A stretch of DNA of 24,709 nucleotides. Source: Aliterella sp. RAGGC_92. Its GTDB lineage: Bacteria > Cyanobacteriota > Cyanobacteriia > Cyanobacteriales > Chroococcidiopsidaceae. The notes below the pieces were generated by a model. The model saw only the letters and a program-made list of their open reading frames with translations. It was not told the DNA's origin and did no database searches. Below, in pieces: positions 18,609-24,709 of this stretch (position 1 is its first letter; each line of letters opens with the position of its first letter). The DNA lies in contig JAPJOW010000031.1 of NCBI GenBank assembly GCA_030826005.1, positions 1 through 24,709 on the forward strand. Reading direction: 5' to 3'. A program made the translations under genes and the position numbers.

Positions 18609-19025
18609 TAGAGCGTACTAGACTGAGATGGTTTAAAAATAAGAGAAGCTAGAAAATGAGATAGTAAGAAGTTGTGGACTTTATAGGTAGATACAACCTA
18701 GTGCCAAACATTGCCTTACTAAGAGTCGGTGGGGAGGGAAAGCGGTCAGCCCAACACTTGCCAGAGATGGAGTCAAATAGTTATATAGACTACAGAACTA
18801 TCTTTCCCTATTCCTTTAGGAATAGAATCAAGGAAATTACTAGAATTTGCTTTGCAGCCTTAAAACTAATAATGGTGAAAATACTGTTGTTTTAAGGGGT
18901 CTTGTATGTATAAATGGATGTTTTTATAGTTTTTGTATTGGCAAAATAAATTAGTCACGCTATGGCAAATAATGGGTGCTGGTAGAATAGATAAAGCTAT
19001 AAAGTAGCTGTATAAAACTTAATTT
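18609..19025. promoter_or_regulatory. Divergent intergenic region upstream of the exported cluster
   Basis: This 417-bp region holds the promoters for the minus-strand cluster and the plus-strand PPOX gene. It contains a GC-rich island (18711-18774) with a direct repeat TTGCC-N7-GAGTC at 18711-18727 and 18758-18774 (period 47 bp). A purine-rich stretch GGTGGGGAGGGAAAGCGG lies between the repeat copies. A perfect 7-bp hairpin CTATTCC-TTTA-GGAATAG lies at 18808-18825. For the plus strand, TTGGCA and TATGGC spaced by 17 near 18938-18966 form a weak promoter candidate. A 73-codon frame at 18674-18895 has no recognisable protein character. The island probably lies in the 5' untranslated leader of the 858-residue gene. 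Confidence 0.5.
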
Positions 19026-19601
19026 ATGTCTGATACACCTTGGCGATCGCAATTAGAAAACTCTTTGGAGCATCACCGTAATATTACGTATGCCCGTTAT
19101 TTGCAGTTAGCAACGGTTACAGAAGAAAATCGCCCAGCCAACCGTACAGTAGTATTTCGGGGTTTTTATGGAGATAAAGATTGCTTAAAGTTTGCTATTG
19201 ATAGTCGCAGCGAAAAAGTGCGCCAAATTGCTATCCAACCTTGGGCTGAGGCTTGTTGGTATTTTACCCAAACTCGCGAACAATTTCGACTTAGCGGTTT
19301 GCTGCATTTAGTACAAAAAGATAATGCAGACATGATATTGCAGCAAGCTCGTCACGCAAGTTGGCAAGAACTTAGCGATAATGCCAGGTTACAATTTGCT
19401 TGGGCTTATCCCAGGCAACCTAGGGGGGTGGATGCTAACTTTAATCCGCCTGCGCCCGATCCTGCAACGCCATTAGCTAATTATTGCCTATTATTATTAG
19501 AACCAATGCAGGTAGATTACTTAAACTTGTTGGGCAATCCGCAGAATCGTTATATATATAGTCGTAAGGATGAGTGGACTGTGGAAGAAGTTAATCCTTA
19601 A
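19026..19601 (+). CDS. PPOX-class FMN-dependent flavoprotein, alr4036 type
   Basis: The 191-residue protein belongs to the pyridoxamine 5'-phosphate oxidase-like split-barrel family (Pyridox_oxase_2). The N-terminal part has WRSQLENSLEHHRN, ARYLQLATVTEENRPANRTVVFRGF and a DSRSEKVRQI segment corresponding to the FMN-phosphate binding strands. The C-terminal part has QNRYIYSRKDEWTVEEVNP, comparable to the terminal Arg/Trp block of PNPOx. It probably binds FMN and acts as an oxidoreductase in the cytosol, but the substrate is not known. True PdxH activity should not be assumed. ATG 19026 fits the family N-terminus; the ribosome binding site is weak. The gene converges on the alpha/beta hydrolase gene with 37 bp between them, containing one HIP1 site at 19611-19618. 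Confidence 0.9.
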   Translation: MSDTPWRSQLENSLEHHRNITYARYLQLATVTEENRPANRTVVFRGFYGDKDCLKFAIDSRSEKVRQIAIQPWAEACWYFTQTREQFRLSGLLHLVQKDNADMILQQARHASWQELSDNARLQFAWAYPRQPRGVDANFNPPAPDPATPLANYCLLLLEPMQVDYLNLLGNPQNRYIYSRKDEWTVEEVNP

Positions 19602-19638
19602 CTTAGAGGTGCGATCGCTCGTCTGACATAATTTATGT

Positions 19639-20523
19639 CTAATAAGCAAATTCAAGAATATGTTGGGCAGTAAGTTGCGGCTTTTCTAAGTGAGGTACGT
19701 GTCCGCAATCATTAATCCAAATTAGCTGACTATGAGAAATCGCTCGCTTAAACTTTTCTGCGTCAGCTAAACCGAGTATTCTATCTGAATTACCCCACAA
19801 AATTAGCGTTTCAAGCTTAATTTGGGCAAGTTTGTCTTTAAATGAGGTATAGCCGCCGCTTTTGGTAAAGGCAATTAAGGCGCGATTCCAATTTGGCATA
19901 TTTAGATGTAAGGCGGCACATAGTTGAGCGTCAACAGATGCTAAACTTCTATCTTTGTAAGCTGTGCGGCTAATACTGGCGCGGACTTTGGGATTGCTTA
20001 GAAATTGCGTAGCTAAGTAGCCTAGGGGCGGAAACATAAATTTACCCATTGCAGAACCAGCGCTAAAACCTGCACTATCTATTAATACTAATTTTTTGAC
20101 GGCTTGGGGGTAAGTAAGGGTAAAATCAATGGCGGCAGCACCTCCCATAGATGCACCAACTAATATTACGGGTTGATTAATTAGAGTTTTCCAGAAAGAA
20201 TATAAGTGAATTGCGATCGCTTTTGGGCTAATTTCAATTTCTCTAGGTCTATCTGTAAAGCCAAACCCTAATAAATCTACTGCCCAAGTTTGATTTTGAG
20301 TAGCAAGTATTGGGAGCAAACGGCGAAATTCTACTACGGAGCTATCAAAACCATGAATTAATAATATTGGCGTTCCGGCATTACCTTGATAGACGTAAGA
20401 AGTTGCGATCGTATTAGGACTTAAAGGTGTCGTTATCTCTTGACGCTTGATGCTTTTGACAAGGTTTATAGATTCATTTTCAGTTAATTGCGCGATTAGT
20501 TCGGGTAAAAAACTAATTTCCAT
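19639..20523 (-). CDS. Alpha/beta-fold hydrolase
   Basis: The 294-residue protein has the complete hydrolase triad: nucleophile S125 in GASMGG, acid D247 in WGNSDRIL, and base H275 in CGHVPHLEKP. The oxyanion motif HGFDSS lies at 57-62 and DLLGFGFTDRP at 83-93. A cap region (about 145-210) separates the core halves. Length and motifs suit the epoxide hydrolase/haloperoxidase-like esterase group; the substrate cannot be assigned. No signal peptide is present, so it is probably cytosolic. The start ATG 20523 lies 30 bases from the strong hairpin at 20554-20583, which separates it from the gene upstream, so it likely has its own promoter (TTATAT ahead of the start on the minus strand). Confidence 0.9.
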   Translation of the reverse strand: MEISFLPELIAQLTENESINLVKSIKRQEITTPLSPNTIATSYVYQGNAGTPILLIHGFDSSVVEFRRLLPILATQNQTWAVDLLGFGFTDRPREIEISPKAIAIHLYSFWKTLINQPVILVGASMGGAAAIDFTLTYPQAVKKLVLIDSAGFSAGSAMGKFMFPPLGYLATQFLSNPKVRASISRTAYKDRSLASVDAQLCAALHLNMPNWNRALIAFTKSGGYTSFKDKLAQIKLETLILWGNSDRILGLADAEKFKRAISHSQLIWINDCGHVPHLEKPQLTAQHILEFAY

Positions 20524-20553
20524 AATTTATCGAATATAACCAACTATATAAAA

Positions 20554-20583
20554 TTAATCCCTCCTAGATCTAGGAGGGATTAA
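20554..20583 (-). terminator. Strong intrinsic terminator, 30-bp perfect palindrome
   Basis: TTAATCCCTCCTAGA (20554-20568) is followed directly by its exact reverse complement. On the minus strand the stem is followed by TTTTATATAG, so it works as a terminator for the exported small protein gene ending at 20602. The 18-base distance to that stop is typical. Confidence 0.8.
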
Positions 20584-20601
20584 CTATATTTCGATCTTAC
20601 C

Positions 20602-21036
20602 TTACTTACTAATATCCTTTAAAGCTTTTTGCGGTGCTTTAACTACATCTTCTGCGGCTTCTTTCAATTGCTCTCCAGCTTTTTTTGTACCTGGATCGAT
20701 TGGCTCGTCAAGATTTAATTTATCTTTGACGGTTTCAAATATGTTTTTTCCTTTATCTTCTGCGGCTCTATTTTTGATATTTATGCCTTCGTCTTCGAGG
20801 AGTTTTGCAGATTTTTCAGCATTTTCTTTAATTCTATTTGCTTTAATTTCTGCTTCGCTTTCATTACTATCAACTTTGTATTGAGTCGCTTCGGGGGTTA
20901 CGGGTTCTGCTTGGGCTTGCAGTAGATTGCCATTAATATCAAAAGCACTACTAATTAAAAAAGTTAAACCTACGATAAATACTGTTATAATCTGCTTTAT
21001 TTTAATGCTTTGCAGCCGCGAAATTACACGATTCAT
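20602..21036 (-). CDS. Small exported charged helical protein of unknown function
   Basis: The chosen start is ATG 21036, preceded by GGTAGGAG at a good distance, giving 144 residues. Upstream in-frame codons to 21078 are not needed. A signal peptide spans about residues 1-43 (VFIVGLTFLISSAF, cut near AQA-EP). The mature protein is rich in Lys, Glu, Asp and Ala and mostly helical, with NRIKENAEKSAKLLEDEG, a KNIFETVKDKLNLDEPIDPGTKK block and a terminal AAEDVVKAPQKALKD. The composition resembles cyanobacterial low-temperature-induced/LEA-like small proteins, but I cannot name a family with confidence. It is likely periplasmic or thylakoid-lumenal. It has its own terminator (20554-20583) and a TATAAT box on the minus strand at 21106-21111, so it is monocistronic. 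Confidence 0.75.
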   Translation of the reverse strand: MNRVISRLQSIKIKQIITVFIVGLTFLISSAFDINGNLLQAQAEPVTPEATQYKVDSNESEAEIKANRIKENAEKSAKLLEDEGINIKNRAAEDKGKNIFETVKDKLNLDEPIDPGTKKAGEQLKEAAEDVVKAPQKALKDISK

Positions 21037-21105
21037 AATAAATACTCCTACCATGCTTTTGTCAATTGAAACACTCAATTACAGGTTAATCTCTGCAATC
21101 GGTGC

Positions 21106-21111
21106 ATTATA
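21106..21111 (-). promoter_or_regulatory. Candidate -10 box for the small exported protein gene
   Basis: On the minus strand this reads TATAAT, giving a leader of about 63 nt before ATG 21036. No good -35 is present at 16-18 bases, as is common for stress-type cyanobacterial promoters. Confidence 0.35.
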
Positions 21112-21207
21112 ATTTTTGGATGTTTATTGATTATTCGCATCAGCCTAACGATATATAATTAGTTTTTATCAACAAATTATATTAGCTAAATTGTTACTAA
21201 ATATTGA

Positions 21208-21837
21208 TTAATGCTCGAATAAGTCTTTAAATTGTAATAAATCTAAACTAACTATAGTTGGTAAAGCTGCAAAGCAATTTTTGGCAAGTTCTAATCTTTC
21301 TTCGCGCTCTAGCATAGCAATTAATTTTTGTCTAGCGCTGAGGAGATAACGCACATCATTAGAAGCGTAATTTAGTTGCTTGTCTGATAAATTTGCGGCG
21401 TTTCCCCAATCGGAACTTTGAGCGCTTTTGTCTAATTCTACATTTTCTAATTCTTGAATTAACTCTTTTAATCCGTGTCGATTGGTATAAGTCCTAGCTA
21501 ATTTGCTGGCAATTTTTGTACAAAATGTTGGCGTTACTTGAATATGCAAATGCTGACGTAAAGTTGCTAAATCAAACCGCGCAAAGTGAAAAACTTTAAC
21601 AATATTGCTATTTTCGAGTAATTGCTTTAAGTTTGGGGCATCAGTTTGGTTTTTGGCAATGCGGACTACAGTAACTATACCTTGAGGATCGCATAATTGT
21701 ACTAAACACAAGCGATCGCGCGTTGGCAATAATCCCATTGTTTCAGTATCTATAGCAATAGCTTCAGCATTTAGATATTGCGCTAGTATGTCGCCCTGAA
21801 GATCGCGATCGCATACTTGAAAGTCTGGTAGTTCCAT
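21208..21837 (-). CDS. RNase D-like DEDDy 3'-5' exonuclease
   Basis: The 209-residue protein keeps the DEDDy metal-binding set: D30 and E32 in AIDTETMGL, D89 in HFARFDL, and Y157/D161 in NYASNDVRYLL. It matches the short cyanobacterial RNase D type, which has the exonuclease domain but no HRDC domain. It probably trims RNA 3' ends in the cytosol with two divalent metals. ATG 21837 is preferred over upstream TTG/ATG codons (21900, 21891, 21882), because those lie within the conserved C-terminus of the CAP gene in another frame. MELPDFQVCD is also the expected N-terminus. The start lies 4 bases after the CAP stop, so the two genes are probably co-transcribed, with translation by coupling, as no ribosome binding site is seen. 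Confidence 0.9.
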   Translation of the reverse strand: MELPDFQVCDRDLQGDILAQYLNAEAIAIDTETMGLLPTRDRLCLVQLCDPQGIVTVVRIAKNQTDAPNLKQLLENSNIVKVFHFARFDLATLRQHLHIQVTPTFCTKIASKLARTYTNRHGLKELIQELENVELDKSAQSSDWGNAANLSDKQLNYASNDVRYLLSARQKLIAMLEREERLELAKNCFAALPTIVSLDLLQFKDLFEH

Positions 21838-21841
21838 GAGG

Positions 21842-22351
21842 TTAGCGGCGGTTGATAAATAGCTGAGTAAAGTAGTATTCATTCTTGGCATTTTTGACAA
21901 CGCCGATACCAGTTAAGTTGTATTGACCTTCAATATTAACTCTATGACCGTCACTTTTTATCCAACCATCCACTGCTTGCTCGGCGGGGTTAGGATATCC
22001 TTGATTGAAAGCAACGTTTTCTGATGCGGCACGGTAGGGAATTTGACGACGGATAATAGAAACGCGCTGCTCAAAACCATCATGGCTAAAAGGCACTTTC
22101 CCACTTGCCATATTTTGACTGTGAATTTTTGCTTGGGCGCTGATACGCGCGTCGAGGGTTAAAGGCGGCAACTTGCGCGACTTACGATATTGATTGATTT
22201 GTTGGTGGATGGATTTTTCCATAGTTGACGGCGGTTTAGAAGGGGCGGCGGCGACTTTTGCTGGTGGTAAGCCAATGTCTGCATTTAAAGGAATATCGCA
22301 GCTAGAGAGCGCAAGCACGGTAAGTAACATTCCTGGCAAGAGTTTTAGCAT
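21842..22351 (-). CDS. CAP-domain (SCP/PR1-like) lipoprotein
   Basis: The 169-residue protein has a lipoprotein signal with lipobox LSSC (Cys at 18), a Pro/Ala-rich linker at about 28-42, and a CAP domain from 44 to the end. CAP signatures are INQYRKSRKLPPL, FSHDGFEQR, ASENVAF, GWIKSDGHRVNIEG and TGIGVVKN. The two His residues typical of the CAP cavity (in SHDG and GHRVN) are present. Bacterial CAP proteins are exported and of unclear activity; some bind lipids or have envelope roles. It should be tethered to a membrane facing the periplasm. It is divergent from the SUI1 gene and leads the RNase D gene by 4 bases. Confidence 0.9.
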   Translation of the reverse strand: MLKLLPGMLLTVLALSSCDIPLNADIGLPPAKVAAAPSKPPSTMEKSIHQQINQYRKSRKLPPLTLDARISAQAKIHSQNMASGKVPFSHDGFEQRVSIIRRQIPYRAASENVAFNQGYPNPAEQAVDGWIKSDGHRVNIEGQYNLTGIGVVKNAKNEYYFTQLFINRR

Positions 22352-22385
22352 TATGGGCTAGTTTCTAAATTTTTAGCAACAGTAA

Positions 22386-22425
22386 TTGAGTGCGAGCGTA
22401 GGTTTGGGGTATAATTTCAATTATA
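22386..22425. promoter_or_regulatory. Divergent promoter region between CAP and SUI1 genes
   Basis: On the plus strand TTGAGT (22386-22391) and TATAAT (22410-22415) are spaced by 18 bases and would drive the SUI1 gene. The -10 is half of a palindrome TATAATT-TC-AATTATA (22410-22425), so the minus strand also presents TATAAT toward the CAP gene. No clear -35 accompanies the minus-strand box. Confidence 0.55.
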
Positions 22426-22519
22426 AATGGTAAGTTGGTGGGTATTGTGTCTTATATATCCCTCAACGGTAGCGTTGGCACAAGTTATCATAAATAGACT
22501 AAATAGCCAGATGATTTTT

Positions 22520-22879
22520 ATGGCATCACCTAATCGCAAGTCCTCCGATTCTACTAATAATGAGAATCGTTTTGTTTATCGAGAGTTTGGCGATCGCAAT
22601 CTAGCTTTAGAAAGGGGCGTTGCAGACCTACCTCCGGCGGAGCAAAACGTTAGAATTCAAGCTTCTCGTAAAGGACGTAAAGGCAAAACTGTAACGGTAA
22701 TTACTGGTTTTCAATCTAAAAATGAGACTTTAACTGAACTTGTAAAAAAGTTGAAAACTCAGTGCGGTACAGGGGGAACGGTGAAGGAAAATGAAATCGA
22801 GATTCAAGGAGATCATGCCCAAAAGCTACTACAGATTTTGACGCAGTTGGGTTACAAAGCTAAAATTAGCGGTGGTTGA
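22520..22879 (+). CDS. SUI1/eIF1-type translation initiation factor (YciH-like)
   Basis: The chosen start is ATG 22520 (MASPNRKSSD), giving 119 residues. The frame is open upstream to 22427, but those residues are hydrophobic and unlike the family. The SUI1 domain runs from about 42 to 119: VRIQASRKGRKGKTVTVITGF, a TQCGTGGTVKENEIEIQGDH core and the ending LGYKAKISGG. Bacterial members resemble eIF1 and affect start-codon fidelity and stress translation. It should be cytosolic and ribosome-associated. The N-terminal 40 residues are polar and disordered and contain REFGDRN. It has its own promoter (22386-22415) with a leader of about 98 nt. Confidence 0.93.
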   Translation: MASPNRKSSDSTNNENRFVYREFGDRNLALERGVADLPPAEQNVRIQASRKGRKGKTVTVITGFQSKNETLTELVKKLKTQCGTGGTVKENEIEIQGDHAQKLLQILTQLGYKAKISGG

Positions 22880-22895
22880 AAGCTGATTCAATCTG

Positions 22896-22933
22896 TCTCT
22901 ATAGAGATGTCATAAGTGTTAAGGTGTGACATC
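22896..22933 (+). promoter_or_regulatory. Inverted repeats between SUI1 and Pmp3 genes
   Basis: A perfect 12-bp palindrome TCTCTATAGAGA (22896-22907) overlaps a 7-bp inverted repeat GATGTCA/TGACATC (22906-22912 and 22927-22933, 14-nt loop). The two structures are mutually exclusive at the shared bases. No T run follows, so they are unlike a terminator; they may be an operator or leader structure for the next gene. Confidence 0.35.
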
Positions 22934-23001
22934 GTGAAAAAGTAATATAGTAGCTGCGATCGCCTGATGGCATGGTAAGGGCGGCTACAAGGGAGACTAC
23001 T

Positions 23002-23163
23002 ATGGATATTATTCGCCTCATAGCTGCAATTTTTTTACCCCCTTTAGGTGTTTTCCTACAAGTAGGTATAGGGACGGATTTTTGGATAAATATTGTTTTA
23101 ACACTTTTTGGTTATGTGCCTGGAATTATTCATGCTGTATGGATAATATTGTCCAAAAAATAA
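23002..23163 (+). CDS. Pmp3/YqaE (UPF0057) small membrane protein
   Basis: The chosen start is ATG 23002, preceded by AAGGGAG, giving 53 residues, the standard length for this family. An in-frame ATG at 22972 would add ten polar residues and is not favoured. Two membrane helices are visible: IIRLIAAIFLPPLGVFLQVG with the family FLPPLGVFLQ block, and WINIVLTLFGYVPGIIHAVWII with the GYVPGIIHA signature. Family members are linked to membrane potential and salt or cold stress. It is probably an inner-membrane proteolipid expressed alone, 122 bp after the SUI1 gene. Confidence 0.95.
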   Translation: MDIIRLIAAIFLPPLGVFLQVGIGTDFWINIVLTLFGYVPGIIHAVWIILSKK

Positions 23164-23495
23164 ATCTCGATTAATCAGTGTTAATTAATCTACGTCTGCG
23201 TTGGGTGTATTAGATCTCTTGGCTTCAGGCTGCCTAGCCCGCCTAGGGTTAAAAAGAGCAATTCTTATCGCTGAAGCCTAGCCCTCAAAATGCCGAGACA
23301 GCAATTGAACTAATAAAAGTTGAAAAGAGCAATTCTTATCGCTGAAGCCTAGCCCGCCTAGGGTTGAAACCCCAGGCTAATAGCTAAAGTCGGCTCAAGC
23401 CGACTAGAGAAAACCTTTTTGTACTTTTGCAAGAGGTCTATTAAAGTACAAACGAAGCGATCGCACTTAACTTAAAAGAGCGATCGCTTTATTAA
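23164..23495. repeat. Gene-free region with interspersed direct and inverted repeats
   Basis: No gene is visible in these 332 bases. Two direct repeats are exact: a 33-bp unit beginning AAAAGAGCAATTCTTATCGC at 23252-23284 and 23323-23355, and a 19-bp unit GCCTAGCCCGCCTAGGGTT at 23232-23250 and 23347-23365. The second copy continues into a nested hairpin (AGCCT...AGGCT with GGGTTGAAACCC inside, 23346-23378). A hairpin AGTCGGC-TCAA-GCCGACT (23388-23405) follows, then a T-rich block similar to the left edge of the window. This looks like a dispersed cyanobacterial repeat inserted in, or duplicated at, an intergenic site. Part of it could end plus-strand transcripts. Confidence 0.75.
23455..23489 (-). 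terminator. HIP1-pair hairpin after the dienelactone hydrolase gene
   Basis: AAGCGATCGC (23455-23464) and GCGATCGCTT (23480-23489) are perfect 10-bp inverted repeats with a 15-nt loop, 6 bases after the stop of the minus-strand gene. The following minus-strand bases CGTTTGTACTTT are only partly T-rich. It has the same design as the hairpin at 15322-15358. Confidence 0.5.
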
Positions 23496-24299
23496 TTACT
23501 GAGGTTTTTTAACTGCAAACAACTCGGAGAAAAATTGCTGCATATCTGCAAAAGAGCGTCTGTCAGCCGTAGCATTGTAAGCGACACCTTTTGAGGCATC
23601 TTTACCAGCTTCGGGATTGGTAAAACTGTGTACCGCGCCTCCGTACTCTACTAATTGCCAATCAACTTTTCCTTGACGCATCTCGTTTTCAAAAGTATCA
23701 ACTTGGGCTTTAGGAACTAAAGGATCGTCCGCACCATGCAGGACTAAAACTTTACTTTTAATATTTGCTGCATCTTTGAGGTTGGGCGTATCTAAATTGC
23801 CGTGAAAGCTAACAACCCCAGCAATATTTGCCCCACTTCTTGCGACTTCTAAAACTGTTGTACCGCCAAAACAATAACCAATGGCAGCAATGCGGCTTTT
23901 ATCAGTGAGTTTGTTGTCTTGTAATACTTTTAATCCGGCGGAGGCGCGATCGCGCATTAATTTGCGATCGGACTTATATATACTAGCTTGGGTGGCAGCA
24001 TCTTTAGGATTAGTTGGTCTAATACCTTTACCGTACATATCTACAGCAAAAGCGACATAACCAAGCTTTGCTAATTGCTCGGAGCGCTTTTTGACATAAG
24101 AGCCTAAGCCCGTCCATTCATGCACAATCATAACTCCTGGACGTTGCCCTTTAATTGCGTCATCGTAGGCTAAATAACCTTCTAATACGGTATTACCATG
24201 CTTGTATTCAACTACTTGGGTTTGCACTTTGGCAAAAGCCGCCGTCGAACAGACTAAAGCAACAATTGGCGCAATTATTAATGAGGGTAAAACTTTCAT
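23496..24299 (-). CDS. Exported dienelactone hydrolase-family protein
   Basis: The 267-residue protein has a signal peptide (ALVCSTAAFA, cut near 23) and an alpha/beta hydrolase domain of the DLH type. The nucleophile is Cys143 in GYCFGG rather than Ser, with E61 in VHEWTG, the acid D191/D192 in HGADDPLV and the base H224 in AVHSF. These match the Cys-Asp-His triad and the activating Glu of dienelactone hydrolases. The real substrate in cyanobacteria is unknown; it could be lactones, esters or carbohydrate derivatives. It is likely periplasmic. The gene stands alone: HIP1-pair hairpin downstream and 151 bp to ndhD upstream. Confidence 0.92.
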   Translation of the reverse strand: MKVLPSLIIAPIVALVCSTAAFAKVQTQVVEYKHGNTVLEGYLAYDDAIKGQRPGVMIVHEWTGLGSYVKKRSEQLAKLGYVAFAVDMYGKGIRPTNPKDAATQASIYKSDRKLMRDRASAGLKVLQDNKLTDKSRIAAIGYCFGGTTVLEVARSGANIAGVVSFHGNLDTPNLKDAANIKSKVLVLHGADDPLVPKAQVDTFENEMRQGKVDWQLVEYGGAVHSFTNPEAGKDASKGVAYNATADRRSFADMQQFFSELFAVKKPQ

Positions 24300-24391
24300 T
24301 GGAAAAGAACTTGAAAAGTAAATAATTGGAATCGCATTTTAGCGCGAGTTCTTATGACTAAACATCTTGCCTAAGTATGGATACAAATACA

Positions 24392-24413
24392 AAGTCCGCT
24401 CTCAGGCGGACTT
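24392..24413 (-). terminator. Intrinsic terminator after ndhD
   Basis: AAGTCCGC (24392-24399) and GCGGACTT (24406-24413) form a perfect 8-bp GC-rich stem with a 6-nt loop. On the minus strand it is followed by TGTATTTGTATCC, a T-rich tail. It lies 37 bases past the stop codon at 24451. Confidence 0.65.
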
Positions 24414-24450
24414 GTTAAATATTTATGAGGTTAGCGATCGCTTTTAATAA

Positions 24451-24709
24451 TTATTGCGTATCGGAACTAGCTAATGATGGAGCGCTTAAAGTTCGAGCAT
24501 ACAAGCTAGATGGTTGTTGTTGAGCAATTACTGGCAGTACGTTACGCACTTGCGCGGCTACGGCTACAGTTTTGACATCGTAAACTTGGGTAGCAATTTT
24601 TGGATATAAGCCGATACCGATGATGGGAACTAGCAAGCAAGCGGTAATAAATACCTCGCGGGGCTTCGCATCTCCCAAATAACTCTCTATGACGATGCCT
24701 GAATTTTGC
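24451..24709 (-). CDS. NAD(P)H-quinone oxidoreductase subunit 4 (NdhD), C-terminal part
   Basis: The gene runs off the right edge; only the last 86 codons are seen. The reading continues past the apparent TTG start at 24678 to the window end (QNSGIVIESYLGDAKPREVF). PREVFITACLLVPIIGIGLYPK is the last membrane helix of NdhD, followed by TQVYDVKT and a polar tail ending SDTQ. NdhD is a proton-pumping antiporter-like subunit of NDH-1, used in respiration and cyclic electron flow. The helix plus tail fits the NdhD1/D2 type better than the CO2-uptake NdhD3/D4 types, though this rests on a short segment. Confidence 0.88.
   Translation of the reverse strand, partial: QNSGIVIESYLGDAKPREVFITACLLVPIIGIGLYPKIATQVYDVKTVAVAAQVRNVLPVIAQQQPSSLYARTLSAPSLASSDTQ

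Noticed and set aside
18674..18895. 73-codon open frame in the divergent intergenic region
   Set aside because: It has no ribosome binding site and no recognisable protein character, and it covers the GC-rich leader and hairpin that more likely serve regulation.
21838..21900. Longer RNase D-like protein starting at TTG 21900 or ATG 21891
   Set aside because: These bases encode the conserved end of the CAP domain in another frame, and the added residues do not resemble the RNase D N-terminus.
23252..23355. Possible CRISPR repeat-spacer unit (two 33-bp exact repeats)
   Set aside because: Only two copies with a 38-bp interval, no cas genes nearby, and the flanks belong to a larger dispersed repeat with its own hairpins.
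24655..24672. Third copy of the small GC-rich repeat in ndhD
   Set aside because: Only GGGCTTCGCAT matches, and the encoded DAKPREVF is the conserved NdhD sequence, so the resemblance is likely chance.

Overview
This window is chromosomal DNA from a cyanobacterium. Three things indicate this: the palindrome GCGATCGC (HIP1) occurs about 40 times by eye, the right edge carries the C-terminus of an NdhD-type NAD(P)H-quinone oxidoreductase subunit, and several proteins are cyanobacterial in style (alr4036-type PPOX flavoprotein, short RNase D, SUI1-type initiation factor, M1 aminopeptidase with HEAT repeats). The base composition and repeats suggest a filamentous or Chroococcidiopsis-like lineage, but the genus cannot be fixed from the sequence.

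Layout. At 1-195 there is a repeat remnant. At 196-1022 lies an Rpn/PD-(D/E)XK-type gene broken by a one-base frameshift. From 18608 down to 1152 every gene is on the minus strand. Transcription order is: a large secreted DUF11-like protein (16032-18608), a small secreted DUF11-like protein (15373-15930), a DUF11 plus SdrD_B protein (13683-15206), a 1304-residue protein with Ig-like domains and an outer-membrane-type barrel (9772-13686), a secreted right-handed beta-helix protein (8174-9775), a 1384-residue protein with five or six DUF11 repeats (3813-7967), and a cytosolic M1 aminopeptidase (1152-3731). The three central genes are joined by 4-nt GTGA and ATGA stop/start overlaps. All six DUF11/barrel/helix proteins start with a signal peptide. 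This cluster is the best candidate for a little-described system: an envelope or cell-surface structure in which the barrel protein anchors or exports DUF11 fibres. That role is an inference.

The right third (18.6-24.7 kb) is a mosaic of small housekeeping genes: PPOX-type flavoprotein (+), alpha/beta hydrolase (-), a small exported helical protein of unknown function (-), RNase D-like exonuclease (-), CAP-domain lipoprotein (-), SUI1/YciH factor (+), Pmp3/YqaE membrane peptide (+), exported dienelactone hydrolase (-), and the 3' end of ndhD (-). Between 23164 and 23495 is a gene-free array of interspersed repeats, related to the sequence at the left edge of the window.

Noncoding signals include a strong terminator palindrome (20554-20583), hairpins after ndhD, after the dienelactone hydrolase gene and between the first cluster genes, HIP1 pairs forming perfect inverted repeats at gene 3' ends, a divergent promoter region with mirrored TATAAT boxes (22386-22425), and an unusual GC-rich leader with a 47-bp-spaced direct repeat ahead of the DUF11 cluster (18711-18774). 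No tRNA, rRNA, CRISPR array or intact insertion sequence was seen.
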